A DNA stretch of 20,017 bases from assembly GCA_964410915.1 (NCBI GenBank), contig CAYPIU010000033.1, forward strand, positions 1-20,017. Reading direction: 5' to 3'. A program made the position numbers and the translations under genes. Under the pieces are notes generated by a model. The model made no database searches. It saw nothing but the letters and a program-made list of their open reading frames with translations, and was not told the DNA's origin. Shown here piece by piece: positions 1-6,766 of the stretch. This DNA comes from CAZFJG01 sp964410915 (GTDB lineage Bacteria > Synergistota > Synergistia > Synergistales > JAFGMB01). Positions within the stretch are counted from its first letter, which is position 1. Each line of letters begins with the position of its first letter.

Positions 1-310
1 TAACATACTCAGGTCTTTCCATTGAGACATATCTCTGACTCTGTTGGCTGTAACTTGCCATTCTATGCCTTACAAGCTGATGAGTACATATACGGCTAAG
101 TCCATCCAGACCAAAAGTAAAACTTACATGTTCGAAAGGTGAAAGATGTCCGCTCTTTCTTAAATGTCCAATAAATTTAGCAATACCTTCAGGATCACTA
201 CATTTAAGAAGATCTGCTACCGAAGCATCACTGTAACAGAGCTTTGCTGCCGCAGCAACAGTTTCATCAGGTCTGGGAGTATGATTAATCAGATGTACTT
301 CAATAGACAT
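1..310 (-). CDS. thyX: Flavin-dependent thymidylate synthase ThyX (N-terminal part, cut by window edge)
   Basis: Reading the minus strand from the ATG at 308-310 gives 103 codons, with the 3' part outside the window. The peptide carries the ThyX signature RHRx7S: R81-H82-R83 with S91, inside a stretch reading RHRMASYSQQSQRY. A HLSPFEH segment lies just before it, which also fits the family. ThyX methylates dUMP to dTMP using methylenetetrahydrofolate and FAD/NADPH, and usually replaces ThyA where ThyA is absent. An AGAAGGTG ribosome-binding site lies at 316-323. The gene follows rpmE with a terminator-like hairpin between the two. I see no promoter in the 51-bp gap, so it may depend on read-through. 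The supplied open-reading-frame list lacked this gene because it is partial; I identified it by direct translation. Confidence 0.95.
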   Translation of the reverse strand, partial: MSIEVHLINHTPRPDETVAAAAKLCYSDASVADLLKCSDPEGIAKFIGHLRKSGHLSPFEHVSFTFGLDGLSRICTHQLVRHRMASYSQQSQRYVSMERPEYV

Positions 311-328
311 ATATACACCTTCTTTCTG

Positions 329-360
329 AAAAAAAGGGGGGAAAGGATCCCCCCTTTTTT
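329..360 (-). terminator. Rho-independent terminator after rpmE
   Basis: A six-base G/C stem (GGGGGG 336-341, CCCCCC 349-354) is flanked by A and T runs, with the 7-nt loop AAAGGAT. Read on the minus strand it starts directly after the rpmE stop codon and ends in seven T. The A/T flanks make it symmetrical, so it could work from either side. It sits just upstream of the thyX ribosome-binding site. Confidence 0.8.
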
Positions 361-361
361 G

Positions 362-592
362 CTAGTCAGTTTCTCTCTGACCGTAGTTTACACCCTTATA
401 TTTCTTTTTGAACTTTTGAAGTCTGCCTTCTTCAGATGCAACCATACTGCCTCGCTTACCTGTATAGAAAGGATGACAGGCAGAACAAACACCAACTTTC
501 ATTTCAGACACTGTAGAACGTGTCTCAAACTTATTCCCGCAAGCACATGATACTTTGCAGGTCTTGTATTCAGGGTGAATTCCTTTTTTCAT
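362..592 (-). CDS. rpmE: 50S ribosomal protein L31, zinc-binding type
   Basis: The product is 76 residues, close to the usual L31 length, and begins MKKGIHPEY as typical L31 proteins do. Four cysteines, C16, C18, C36 and C39 (CAC and CSAC-H motifs), match the zinc ligands of the C+ form of L31. L31 bridges the two ribosomal subunits, and the zinc form can act as a cellular zinc reserve. The ATG is preceded by a strong AGGGAGGTGT site at about 602-611. The 94-bp gap upstream holds a possible but weak promoter (TTGTCA at 639-644). The gene ends in a clear terminator. Confidence 0.97.
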   Translation of the reverse strand: MKKGIHPEYKTCKVSCACGNKFETRSTVSEMKVGVCSACHPFYTGKRGSMVASEEGRLQKFKKKYKGVNYGQRETD

Positions 593-686
593 TTATGTTC
601 ACACCTCCCTGATCATATTTAAGAAAAGATATTATTGTTGACAAAGAAAGACTTTATCATATGGAAACACCTTAAGCAAGCTGTTT

Positions 687-1244
687 TTAAAGGTGCATTA
701 CACCAAGGCCGCATCTTTCATGATGAGCGACCGCATGATAGGCAGTATCCCCCATTACAGCAACTGCTATCCATTTATTATTTCGCACAATAGCGATCTT
801 GGCTCCAACGCTGGCTTCAAGCATAGCCTTCTGAATAAATCCCTCCATTGCTTCAACAGAAGCATGCATAAGAGCATGCATTTCTTTCTGATTCTTTTCT
901 ATGACTTCTGCGTTCAGAGACGCCCCGACAAGAGCCCTGGTAAGTTTTTGCGGAAGATCTCCGGCAAGTCCCCCGACTTCCGTTGCTACTGACTTCCAAT
1001 CAAGCTCCGAGATCTGTGCTTTCAATTCCTTTTCTGCCGCAGATGTGGAAGTAGAAGCAAGAAGAAGAGCCGCCCTTCCTATCTGATTATCATCCTTGAG
1101 ATCAACTGTAACCCTGAACCTGTAAGCATATGTATCATTCTTCTCCGTTCTGGAAACATTACCACCTTTTTCCAGAACAACATCAGTCATTGCTCCTTTT
1201 TGTCCCCCCCCCGTATCAGTCGAAAACATGTTTTTCCAGATCAT
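687..1244 (-). CDS. HutP-family RNA-binding regulator with an N-terminal extension
   Basis: The C-terminal 130 residues align by eye with Bacillus HutP, the histidine- and Mg2+-dependent antiterminator of the hut operon. IGRAALLLA (from residue 55) matches IGRLSVLLL. HALMHASVEAMEG (123-135) matches HALYHATMEALHG. WIAVAVMGD and the end HERCGLGVMHL match WIAVSLYGT and HETFGVGINHI. The three metal-binding histidines of HutP (73, 77, 138) correspond to H123, H127 and H175. Length is 185 residues against about 148 in Bacillus, with about 46 extra residues at the N terminus. The start at 1244 is supported by GAGAGGGGGA at 1251-1260. A run of nine G (1204-1212) lies in codons 11-14, upstream of an in-frame ATG at codon 19, so the true start or frame could vary. 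No histidine-utilisation genes are present. The neighbour across the divergent region is a TAXI receptor. The family call is firm; the target RNA and ligand are unknown. Confidence 0.88.
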   Translation of the reverse strand: MIWKNMFSTDTGGGQKGAMTDVVLEKGGNVSRTEKNDTYAYRFRVTVDLKDDNQIGRAALLLASTSTSAAEKELKAQISELDWKSVATEVGGLAGDLPQKLTRALVGASLNAEVIEKNQKEMHALMHASVEAMEGFIQKAMLEASVGAKIAIVRNNKWIAVAVMGDTAYHAVAHHERCGLGVMHL

Positions 1245-1276
1245 TTGTGATCCCCCTCTCCAGTTCTGACCAGAAA

Positions 1277-1300
1277 ATTATATAGCAGAAAACGTTTTCT
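1277..1300 (-). promoter_or_regulatory. Putative promoter and palindromic operator of the HutP-family gene
   Basis: On the minus strand an extended -10 (TGC then TATATA, 1279-1287) overlaps a consensus TATAAT (1277-1282). Directly upstream, overlapping the promoter, is the perfect 14-bp palindrome AGAAAACGTTTTCT at 1287-1300. Its central CG and AAACGTTT core resemble operators of LacI/CcpA-type repressors. No good -35 is visible, which fits an extended -10 promoter or one needing an activator. The binding protein is not known. Confidence 0.45.
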
Positions 1301-1407
1301 TAAAAGGAAAAGATTTTATAACATCCTAACATCATACATTTCATTCTAAATAAGCTGAGAATAATGACAATTATATTAACTGGATATGAATAATTCTATA
1401 ATTACAC

Positions 1408-1436
1408 TTGAAGTACCTCTCTTTGAGTTTTATACT
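1408..1436 (+). promoter_or_regulatory. Sigma-70-type promoter for the TAXI receptor gene
   Basis: TTGAAG at 1408-1413 and TATACT at 1431-1436 are separated by exactly 17 bp. Transcription would begin near 1443, giving a leader of about 110 nt. That leader carries a strong Shine-Dalgarno-like GGAGGTGAT at 1462-1470, far from the annotated start. It also has a weak CAAAA/TTTTG hairpin (1495-1508) and the gene's own AGGGGGA site at 1538-1544. Confidence 0.6.
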
Positions 1437-1552
1437 ATACTTAAATATAAAATAAGTTTGTGGAGGTGATTGTCAAAAAGGGGGGTACAATTTTCAAAAG
1501 GGCTTTTGGCTCTTAGTGCAAGAACAAATTCTAAATTAGGGGGATTCAGTTA

Positions 1553-2512
1553 ATGAAGAAATTGTTAGTTTTTTTGACGGTAGCAACTTTACTTGTTTTT
1601 GCTGTTGCAGGCGTAGCCTCAGCTAAGACCTTTGTTTCACTTGCTACAGGTGGAACAGGTGGAACATATTATCCAGTCGGAGGCGGTATAGCAGATATAG
1701 TAACCAAGTATGTTCCAGAAGTTCAGATGACCTCAGAAACAGGTAATGCATCTCAGGCAAATCTTAACCTTATTGGAACCCACCAGATAGAAATGGCCCT
1801 TGCACAGAATGATGTATCAATGTGGGCTTATAATGGCCAGAAACCATTCAATCAGGAATTTAAAAATGTCCGCTTCATCGCATCTCTTTATCCTGAAAAC
1901 CTTCAGGTCATAACAACTAAAGAATCCGGTGTTAAAGATATTATGGACATTAAAGGCAAAAGAGTTTCTGTTGGAGCACCTGGATCAGGAGTTGCAGCTG
2001 ATGTTGCAGCTATATTGAGAGTTGCAGGGATCAAATATGCTGATATGGATACTGATTTCCTTGATTTCAATAACACAACCCAGCGATTCAAGGATAAACA
2101 GCTTGATGTCGGTTTTGTAGTAGCGGGTTATCCTACAGCATCCATTATGGATCTTGCTACTATGCATGATATTGATCTTGTTAATTTCAGTGATTCCTTC
2201 CTTGATAAGCTTATTGCAGAATACCCATTCTTCGCAAAGAGCATTATTCCAGCGGGAACCTATAAGGGTATTGATCATGACACACAGAGTCCAGCTGTAA
2301 TGGCATGCTGGGTCTGTGATGGCGACCTTTCTGATGAACTTGTTTATGACATAACAAAAGCATTCTGGGATAATATTGAAGAGCTTTATCCGATCCATGC
2401 AAAAGCCAAAATGATAACCCTTGATACAGCTCTTGAAGGTGTATCTGTACCACTTCATCCGGGAGCAGCAAAATTCTACAAAGAAGCAGGTCTCGAAGTT
2501 CCCGAGATGTAA
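1553..2512 (+). CDS. TAXI-family TRAP transporter solute-binding protein
   Basis: This is a 319-residue secreted receptor. It has a Sec signal peptide (MKK, a hydrophobic stretch, and a probable cut after ASA at residue 24). The mature protein begins with the TAXI hallmark ATGGTGGTYYPVGGGIA (about 31-47). Further TAXI-like segments include the NLNLIGTHQIEMALAQND region and KGKRVSVGAPGSG. TAXI receptors capture small organic acids or amino acids in the periplasm and hand them to a DctQM-type membrane permease, driven by an ion gradient. There is no lipobox cysteine. No TRAP permease lies next to it: the gene is monocistronic, ends in a strong terminator and faces a convergent sodium:solute symporter. 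Its partner must be elsewhere or it works alone. The start has AGGGGGA 8 nt upstream. The ligand cannot be told from sequence. Confidence 0.93.
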   Translation: MKKLLVFLTVATLLVFAVAGVASAKTFVSLATGGTGGTYYPVGGGIADIVTKYVPEVQMTSETGNASQANLNLIGTHQIEMALAQNDVSMWAYNGQKPFNQEFKNVRFIASLYPENLQVITTKESGVKDIMDIKGKRVSVGAPGSGVAADVAAILRVAGIKYADMDTDFLDFNNTTQRFKDKQLDVGFVVAGYPTASIMDLATMHDIDLVNFSDSFLDKLIAEYPFFAKSIIPAGTYKGIDHDTQSPAVMACWVCDGDLSDELVYDITKAFWDNIEELYPIHAKAKMITLDTALEGVSVPLHPGAAKFYKEAGLEVPEM

Positions 2513-2547
2513 TAATTTTTTGTTTTTCAATAACAACGAAACAGGTT

Positions 2548-2587
2548 CATGAAAAAGGCAGCCCGCAATTGGGCTGCCTTTTTCATG
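2548..2587. terminator. Bidirectional terminator between convergent genes
   Basis: A perfect 17-bp inverted repeat runs from 2548 to 2564 and from 2571 to 2587 (core AAAAAGGCAGCCC / GGGCTGCCTTTTT) with the 6-nt loop GCAATT. The A and T runs flank the GC core on both strands. It can therefore end the TAXI transcript (plus) and the symporter transcript (minus). The rest of the 132-bp gap shows nothing else. Confidence 0.92.
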
Positions 2588-2644
2588 TCTTTTGTTCAGA
2601 TCTATCTTTAAAATGAGACTGATTTAAATAAAAACTGGATTCTT

Positions 2645-4045
2645 TTATCTTCTCGAATTCCTGTTTAAATTGTTCCGATTCTGCTTACTGTGTATAGATC
2701 CAGCAATCACAAAAGCTCCAGAAGTTATCAACCCTGTAAATAGCGGATGAAGGGTTTCATTTCCAGAAAATGGAACTGCAAAAAGTACCGATATTCCACT
2801 TATAACCGAAATAAGAGCCCAATTGCCAGGTAAACTTCCAGGCCATAGAATAGCCACAATAAGCGGGAAAAATGTCCCTACCCCTCTAAGACCCATACTG
2901 AGAAAACTCCAGTGAAGGATCATGCTTCCATTAAGGATCGTCCCGACATAAGCAGCAGATACCACAATAAAAGCAACCGTTATTCTTGAGACGATCAGTA
3001 TCTTAAATTCACTGGCCTCATCAATTGCTAAAGGCGAATGAAAGAAAAGATCCATGACAATGTTGGTTGAGATCCCGAGTGAAAGACCAGCAGCAGCACC
3101 TATCACGGTAATAAGGATGCCCGCCCATAATATTCCCGCCACAGGAGCAGGAAAAGTATGAATTATAAAGTAAGGCAAGGCTTGAGAAGTATTTATCTGT
3201 ACTCCCGCATATTTCATTGATAAACCTATATATATTCCCATAAGGCCAAGAGGGGGCATGAGAAATGAAGCCAATATAACACCTTTTCTCGCTGTTCGTG
3301 AATCTGATGCCGCATAAATACCCTGAATATATATCTGAGTACAGAAGACACCCACTATCATTGAGATCAAAGCTCCGACATCACTTGAAATTCCGCGACC
3401 GAAGATATTAAAGTAAGGATTAAAGGGAAGATCCTGAAGCAAGCCTACCGGAGTACTTCCACCGAGAACTGCAAAGAGCGAACAGATAAAAAGGGTCAAA
3501 TAAAGCGTTGCTATCTTCGCCTTGCCTATCTGGCTATAACTTTTTAGACCTCCCAGATATATAAAACCCAAAACAAGTATCCCAAAGATCAAAGAAGCCT
3601 GAAACAGACCTAAAGGAAAAACGCCTCTAAAAAGAGCAACACCTGCGAGGAATTGAGCTATGATAGAAATAAATGTTCCTACTGAAGAAGACAGCATTGA
3701 AACTTGACTTAGGGACTTACCGTAATGGACCTTTAAAAAAGCAGGGATTGTTACCAGACCAGAATCCCTGAGAGGTTTAGCAAACCATACCCCCAGGATT
3801 AAACAACCTATACCGGCCCCCAGAGTGAACCACCAGGCTGATAGCCCCCACTCATAAGCCATTTGTACCGTACCAACGGTAGAAGCGCCACCTACAAGAG
3901 CACCCATAATAATTCCGCTAACCCCTGAAATTGTTGCGGATCTGCCTGCAACAGAATAGTCCTCTGAACTTTTTATATTTCTTGATGCAATCACGCTTAT
4001 GAGAACGAATATCACTACAAGAAAAATTGCGCCTGCCAGAAACAT
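2645..4045 (-). CDS. Sodium:solute symporter family (SSS) transporter
   Basis: The 466-residue protein is almost wholly hydrophobic, with about 13 predicted membrane spans, the size and pattern of the SSS family (PutP/PanF-like, LeuT fold). The segment SSEDYSVAGRSATISGVSG, leading into a glycine-rich helix GALVGGASTVGTVQMAYEWG (about 53-72), is the characteristic first core helix region of the family. Such proteins couple inward Na+ flow to uptake of amino acids, sugars, vitamins or organic acids. The substrate cannot be assigned from sequence. The ATG at 4045 has GGAAGGTGA just upstream. The C terminus is a short basic, asparagine-rich tail. The gene is transcribed alone behind a long leader and ends at the shared terminator. 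The convergent TAXI receptor is not a known partner of this family. Confidence 0.9.
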   Translation of the reverse strand: MFLAGAIFLVVIFVLISVIASRNIKSSEDYSVAGRSATISGVSGIIMGALVGGASTVGTVQMAYEWGLSAWWFTLGAGIGCLILGVWFAKPLRDSGLVTIPAFLKVHYGKSLSQVSMLSSSVGTFISIIAQFLAGVALFRGVFPLGLFQASLIFGILVLGFIYLGGLKSYSQIGKAKIATLYLTLFICSLFAVLGGSTPVGLLQDLPFNPYFNIFGRGISSDVGALISMIVGVFCTQIYIQGIYAASDSRTARKGVILASFLMPPLGLMGIYIGLSMKYAGVQINTSQALPYFIIHTFPAPVAGILWAGILITVIGAAAGLSLGISTNIVMDLFFHSPLAIDEASEFKILIVSRITVAFIVVSAAYVGTILNGSMILHWSFLSMGLRGVGTFFPLIVAILWPGSLPGNWALISVISGISVLFAVPFSGNETLHPLFTGLITSGAFVIAGSIHSKQNRNNLNRNSRR

Positions 4046-4240
4046 TTGGTCACCTTCCGGGAATAAATGAAAAGAAATTCAGAACATGGTGGTACAAAAG
4101 AAAACACCTTTTTGCAGTTGGAAGTTCAACTCTACAGTAAAAGGTATTTAGGTGTTTCACGAAATCGAAAACATCCTGGCGTAAGAACTTTGAAAAAAAG
4201 GGGAAACAGGAATTATCATTTAAATCATTCCAGGAACATC
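4046..4240 (-). promoter_or_regulatory. Long structured leader of the symporter gene
   Basis: About 190 nt separate the predicted promoter from the start codon. On the minus strand AAACACCT (4150-4157) can pair with AGGTGTTT (4102-4109). A second element, ACCTTTT just inside (about 4139-4145), could pair with the same AAAAAGGT arm, so two exclusive folds are possible. Between them AGTTG/CAACT forms a small hairpin. The arm is followed by TTTTCTTTTG. A separate A/T-rich inverted repeat and a run of seven T (4193-4199) lie nearer the tRNA and may instead end the tRNA transcript. No known riboswitch class is recognised. Confidence 0.35.
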
Positions 4241-4269
4241 TTAATATGGCATTACTTATTGGCTGTAAA
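4241..4269 (-). promoter_or_regulatory. Putative promoter of the symporter gene
   Basis: On the minus strand TTTACA (4264-4269) and TATTAA (4241-4246) are 17 bp apart. The promoter begins three bases after the 3' end of the tRNA-Arg gene, which would give the symporter its own transcript. Confidence 0.4.
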
Positions 4270-4272
4270 TAC

Positions 4273-4348
4273 TGGCGCGCCTGGCGAGATTCGAACTCAC
4301 GACCTCTGGTTCCGGAGACCAGCGCTCTATCCCCTGAGCTACAGGCGC
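4273..4348 (-). tRNA. tRNA-Arg, anticodon CCG
   Basis: The minus strand folds into a complete 76-nt cloverleaf. The acceptor GCGCCTG pairs with CAGGCGC. The D arm is GCTC/GAGC. The anticodon stem CTGGT/ACCAG encloses the loop CTCCGGA with anticodon CCG at the standard position. The T arm is GTGAG TTCGAAT CTCGC. The discriminator base is G and CCA is encoded. CCG reads the arginine codon CGG. It sits between mutS2 and the symporter gene and has its own promoter. Confidence 0.97.
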
Positions 4349-4362
4349 TCTTGGCATAAATG

Positions 4363-4391
4363 AAACTACATGCCTTATCTGCATTTGTCAA
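4363..4391 (-). promoter_or_regulatory. Putative promoter of tRNA-Arg
   Basis: A perfect TTGACA (4386-4391, minus strand) is followed after 17 bp by TAGTTT (4363-4368), a poor -10 directly preceded by TG. The predicted start lies about 8 nt before the mature tRNA 5' end, the right place for a tRNA promoter. It falls in the 69-bp gap after mutS2, where no terminator is seen. Confidence 0.5.
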
Positions 4392-4417
4392 GGTATGTAA
4401 TAAAAGTGAAAATACTA

Positions 4418-6766
4418 TCATGAAATAAATTTCACTATGGTGACACCATAGCCACCTTCCGTTCCGTCACCCAGTCTGTAAGAATCAACGTATGACAGAT
4501 CACTGCAGATCTTATGGACTTCTCTTCTCAATATACCTTCTCCCCGACCATGAATTATACAAACTGAAGAGTACCCTGCCCGAAATGCCTGATCAAGATA
4601 TCTTTCAACCAAAGGGACCGCTTCCGATATGGTCATCCCTCTTATCATTATTGAATTCTGAACCCTGGGTGGCCTGGATACATTTACACCACTCTTTGAA
4701 CCCTTTGTCTCCGATGAAATCTGAGCACTTGAGAGAGCAAGTTTTGAGACGGGGACTTCAACTTTTATCTGCCCTGACTGTACAATAGCTTTTTTACCCT
4801 TTATTTTAAGAACCTGTCCTTTAACATCAGAACCAGACACTTTAACATAGGACCCTGTTTCGAGCCTTGGTTTTGTTTTTTCTGAATCTGATTCCTTGAT
4901 GGATCCATTTTTCTCAATCTCTCTGACCGGTTTCTTTTTCTTTTTTTGATGTGCAATTATCCTGTGTCCCTCAGATCTTTCAATACCTTTAAGTTGTCTG
5001 AGTAAATGGCGAGCTTCCTCCTCAGCATCAGAAACTACCCTTGCTGCTTTTTCTTTGCTCTCCTGAAGGATCGCTCTTTTTTCATTTTCCATGGATCGTC
5101 GTTCCTGTTCCAACTGTTGATAAATCTGTTTATTGTGTCTCTTCTCCTGTTCAATTTCAAGAGTGGCCTTATCGATCCTGGCCTTTTTAGACTGTAATTC
5201 ATTTACTATCTCTTCATAGGAAACTTCCCTGGAACTTAGAGCAGCTCTTGCCCGTTCAATAATTTTAGGAGGAATGCCAAGCTTAGCTGCAATGTGTAAA
5301 GCATTACTTTTTCCTGGAACACCAATCATCATCCTGTATGTTGGAGCGAGAGTTTCTTCATTAAATTCCATACTTGCTGTTTCAATACGGCTTTCAGTTA
5401 TAGCATAACTCTTAATTGGATTATGGTGAGTAGTAGCCAGTGCACAGCAATCTATTTCCTTTAAAGCATCAAGGATCGCTATCCCAAGTGCAGCACCTTC
5501 CTGGGGATCAGTACCTGAACCAAGTTCATCAAGAAACAGAAGTGAACTTTTATCTGCGTAATTAAGCATTCTGACCAGATTTGCAATATGAGAACTGAAA
5601 GTTGACAGGTTTTGCTCAACACTTTGCTCATCTCCAACATCTATGGATACATGCGAAAAGTTTCCTATAATGGTGCCTTCCGCAGCTGGCACAGGCAGGC
5701 CAAGCCAGCCTAAGATAACCGAAAGTGCTGCCGTTTTTAATGCTACAGTTTTACCGCCAGTGTTTGGCCCGGTAATAACAAGAATTCTGAACCTATCTCC
5801 ACAACTGATATCGAGAGGTACGGGCTCTACATTCAGCAGGGGATGAATAACTCTTTTTAAATGAAAGATACTTTTTGTGCTCAGATCGGGGAGGTTCCAC
5901 TTTTTTTCAGAAATGACGGATGTAATAGCATAAAGCATGTCGAGATGGCCCACAGCTTTTTCCGCTTCAATTATCGCAGTCTTTCGGGAAAGAACCGTAC
6001 CTGTCATTTCTCTTAATATCTTTGCCTCCTCTTCCCTTTCTTCCGAGAACAGAAGGGCAAGATTATTGTTTGATTCGATCATGGAATTCGGTTCCATGAA
6101 GACTGTATTACCTGAACCTGATCTATCCTGAATTATTCCAGGAAAACGACCTGACATCTCCTGTCTCACTGCAAGAACATATCTGCCGTTCCTTATCATA
6201 AGACTCCTGTCACGCAGGAAAGCGGAAAGTCGCGGTTCACCCAATATCCCGTTTGCAGTTTCACGTAATCGCTTTTTTGTACTGAATAGCCTGCGCCGAA
6301 TAAATGAGAGTTCTGCTGAGGCTGAATCAAGAAGAGTACCATCATCATTCAGAGAGGAGAGGGATTCGACCTCATTGGAAAAATCCTTTATTTTCCTTGA
6401 GATCTCCCAGATAGCAGGGTAATTCTCACTGAGTTTAAAAAACCTGTTCCTTATCTTCTGAGCTATGGAAAAAAGGTCTTTAAAATGGACAAGTTCCTGA
6501 CCGGAGAGAAATGCATCCTTATGAGCACTTTGAATAAGTGGGATGATCGATCGAAGATCATATTTCCAGGGCATATCATTATAAACGTCACGAAAATGCA
6601 TAAATTCCCTTATTCTCTTCTGTCGTTTTTTTAATAAGAAAATATCATCTGAGGTCCCAAGGTCATTTAGAAAGTCAACACCTGGCTGAGAACGGGCTTC
6701 TTCAATAAACTTCTCAAGCACCTTTCTTATCTCAAGTTTATTTGAGACTTCTCTGTCAAGAATCAT
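4418..6766 (-). CDS. mutS2: MutS2-family ATPase with C-terminal Smr domain
   Basis: I take the ATG at 6766 as the start, giving 782 residues, the usual MutS2 length. It has AGGTG at 6776-6780 and overlaps the end of cvpA by 11 bp; a longer reading would run far into cvpA. Seen in order: a MutS-type lever/clamp region to about 310; Walker A GPNTGGKT (333-340); the ABC-like signature segment STFSSHI (388-394); Walker B LLFLDELGSGTD (409-420); a charged coiled coil (about 515-600); a small KOW-like basic segment (about 636-680); and the Smr domain (705-782) with IHGRGEGILR around 738. MutS2 proteins suppress recombination in some bacteria and split collided ribosomes in Bacillus. The usual LDLxG motif opening the Smr domain is changed to IMIRG (706-710). 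It is the last gene of the infC-led operon. Confidence 0.95.
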   Translation of the reverse strand: MILDREVSNKLEIRKVLEKFIEEARSQPGVDFLNDLGTSDDIFLLKKRQKRIREFMHFRDVYNDMPWKYDLRSIIPLIQSAHKDAFLSGQELVHFKDLFSIAQKIRNRFFKLSENYPAIWEISRKIKDFSNEVESLSSLNDDGTLLDSASAELSFIRRRLFSTKKRLRETANGILGEPRLSAFLRDRSLMIRNGRYVLAVRQEMSGRFPGIIQDRSGSGNTVFMEPNSMIESNNNLALLFSEEREEEAKILREMTGTVLSRKTAIIEAEKAVGHLDMLYAITSVISEKKWNLPDLSTKSIFHLKRVIHPLLNVEPVPLDISCGDRFRILVITGPNTGGKTVALKTAALSVILGWLGLPVPAAEGTIIGNFSHVSIDVGDEQSVEQNLSTFSSHIANLVRMLNYADKSSLLFLDELGSGTDPQEGAALGIAILDALKEIDCCALATTHHNPIKSYAITESRIETASMEFNEETLAPTYRMMIGVPGKSNALHIAAKLGIPPKIIERARAALSSREVSYEEIVNELQSKKARIDKATLEIEQEKRHNKQIYQQLEQERRSMENEKRAILQESKEKAARVVSDAEEEARHLLRQLKGIERSEGHRIIAHQKKKKKPVREIEKNGSIKESDSEKTKPRLETGSYVKVSGSDVKGQVLKIKGKKAIVQSGQIKVEVPVSKLALSSAQISSETKGSKSGVNVSRPPRVQNSIMIRGMTISEAVPLVERYLDQAFRAGYSSVCIIHGRGEGILRREVHKICSDLSYVDSYRLGDGTEGGYGVTIVKFIS

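Noticed and set aside
164..550. 128-codon plus-strand open frame
   Set aside because: It is antisense to thyX, the terminator and rpmE; a shadow frame.
668..695. CACCTT/AAGGTG inverted repeat at the end of the HutP-family gene as a terminator
   Set aside because: The stem is only 6 bp with a 16-nt loop, overlaps the stop codon and is followed by just three T.
4067..4363. 98-codon plus-strand open frame
   Set aside because: It reads through the antisense of tRNA-Arg and the symporter leader, and has no ribosome-binding site.
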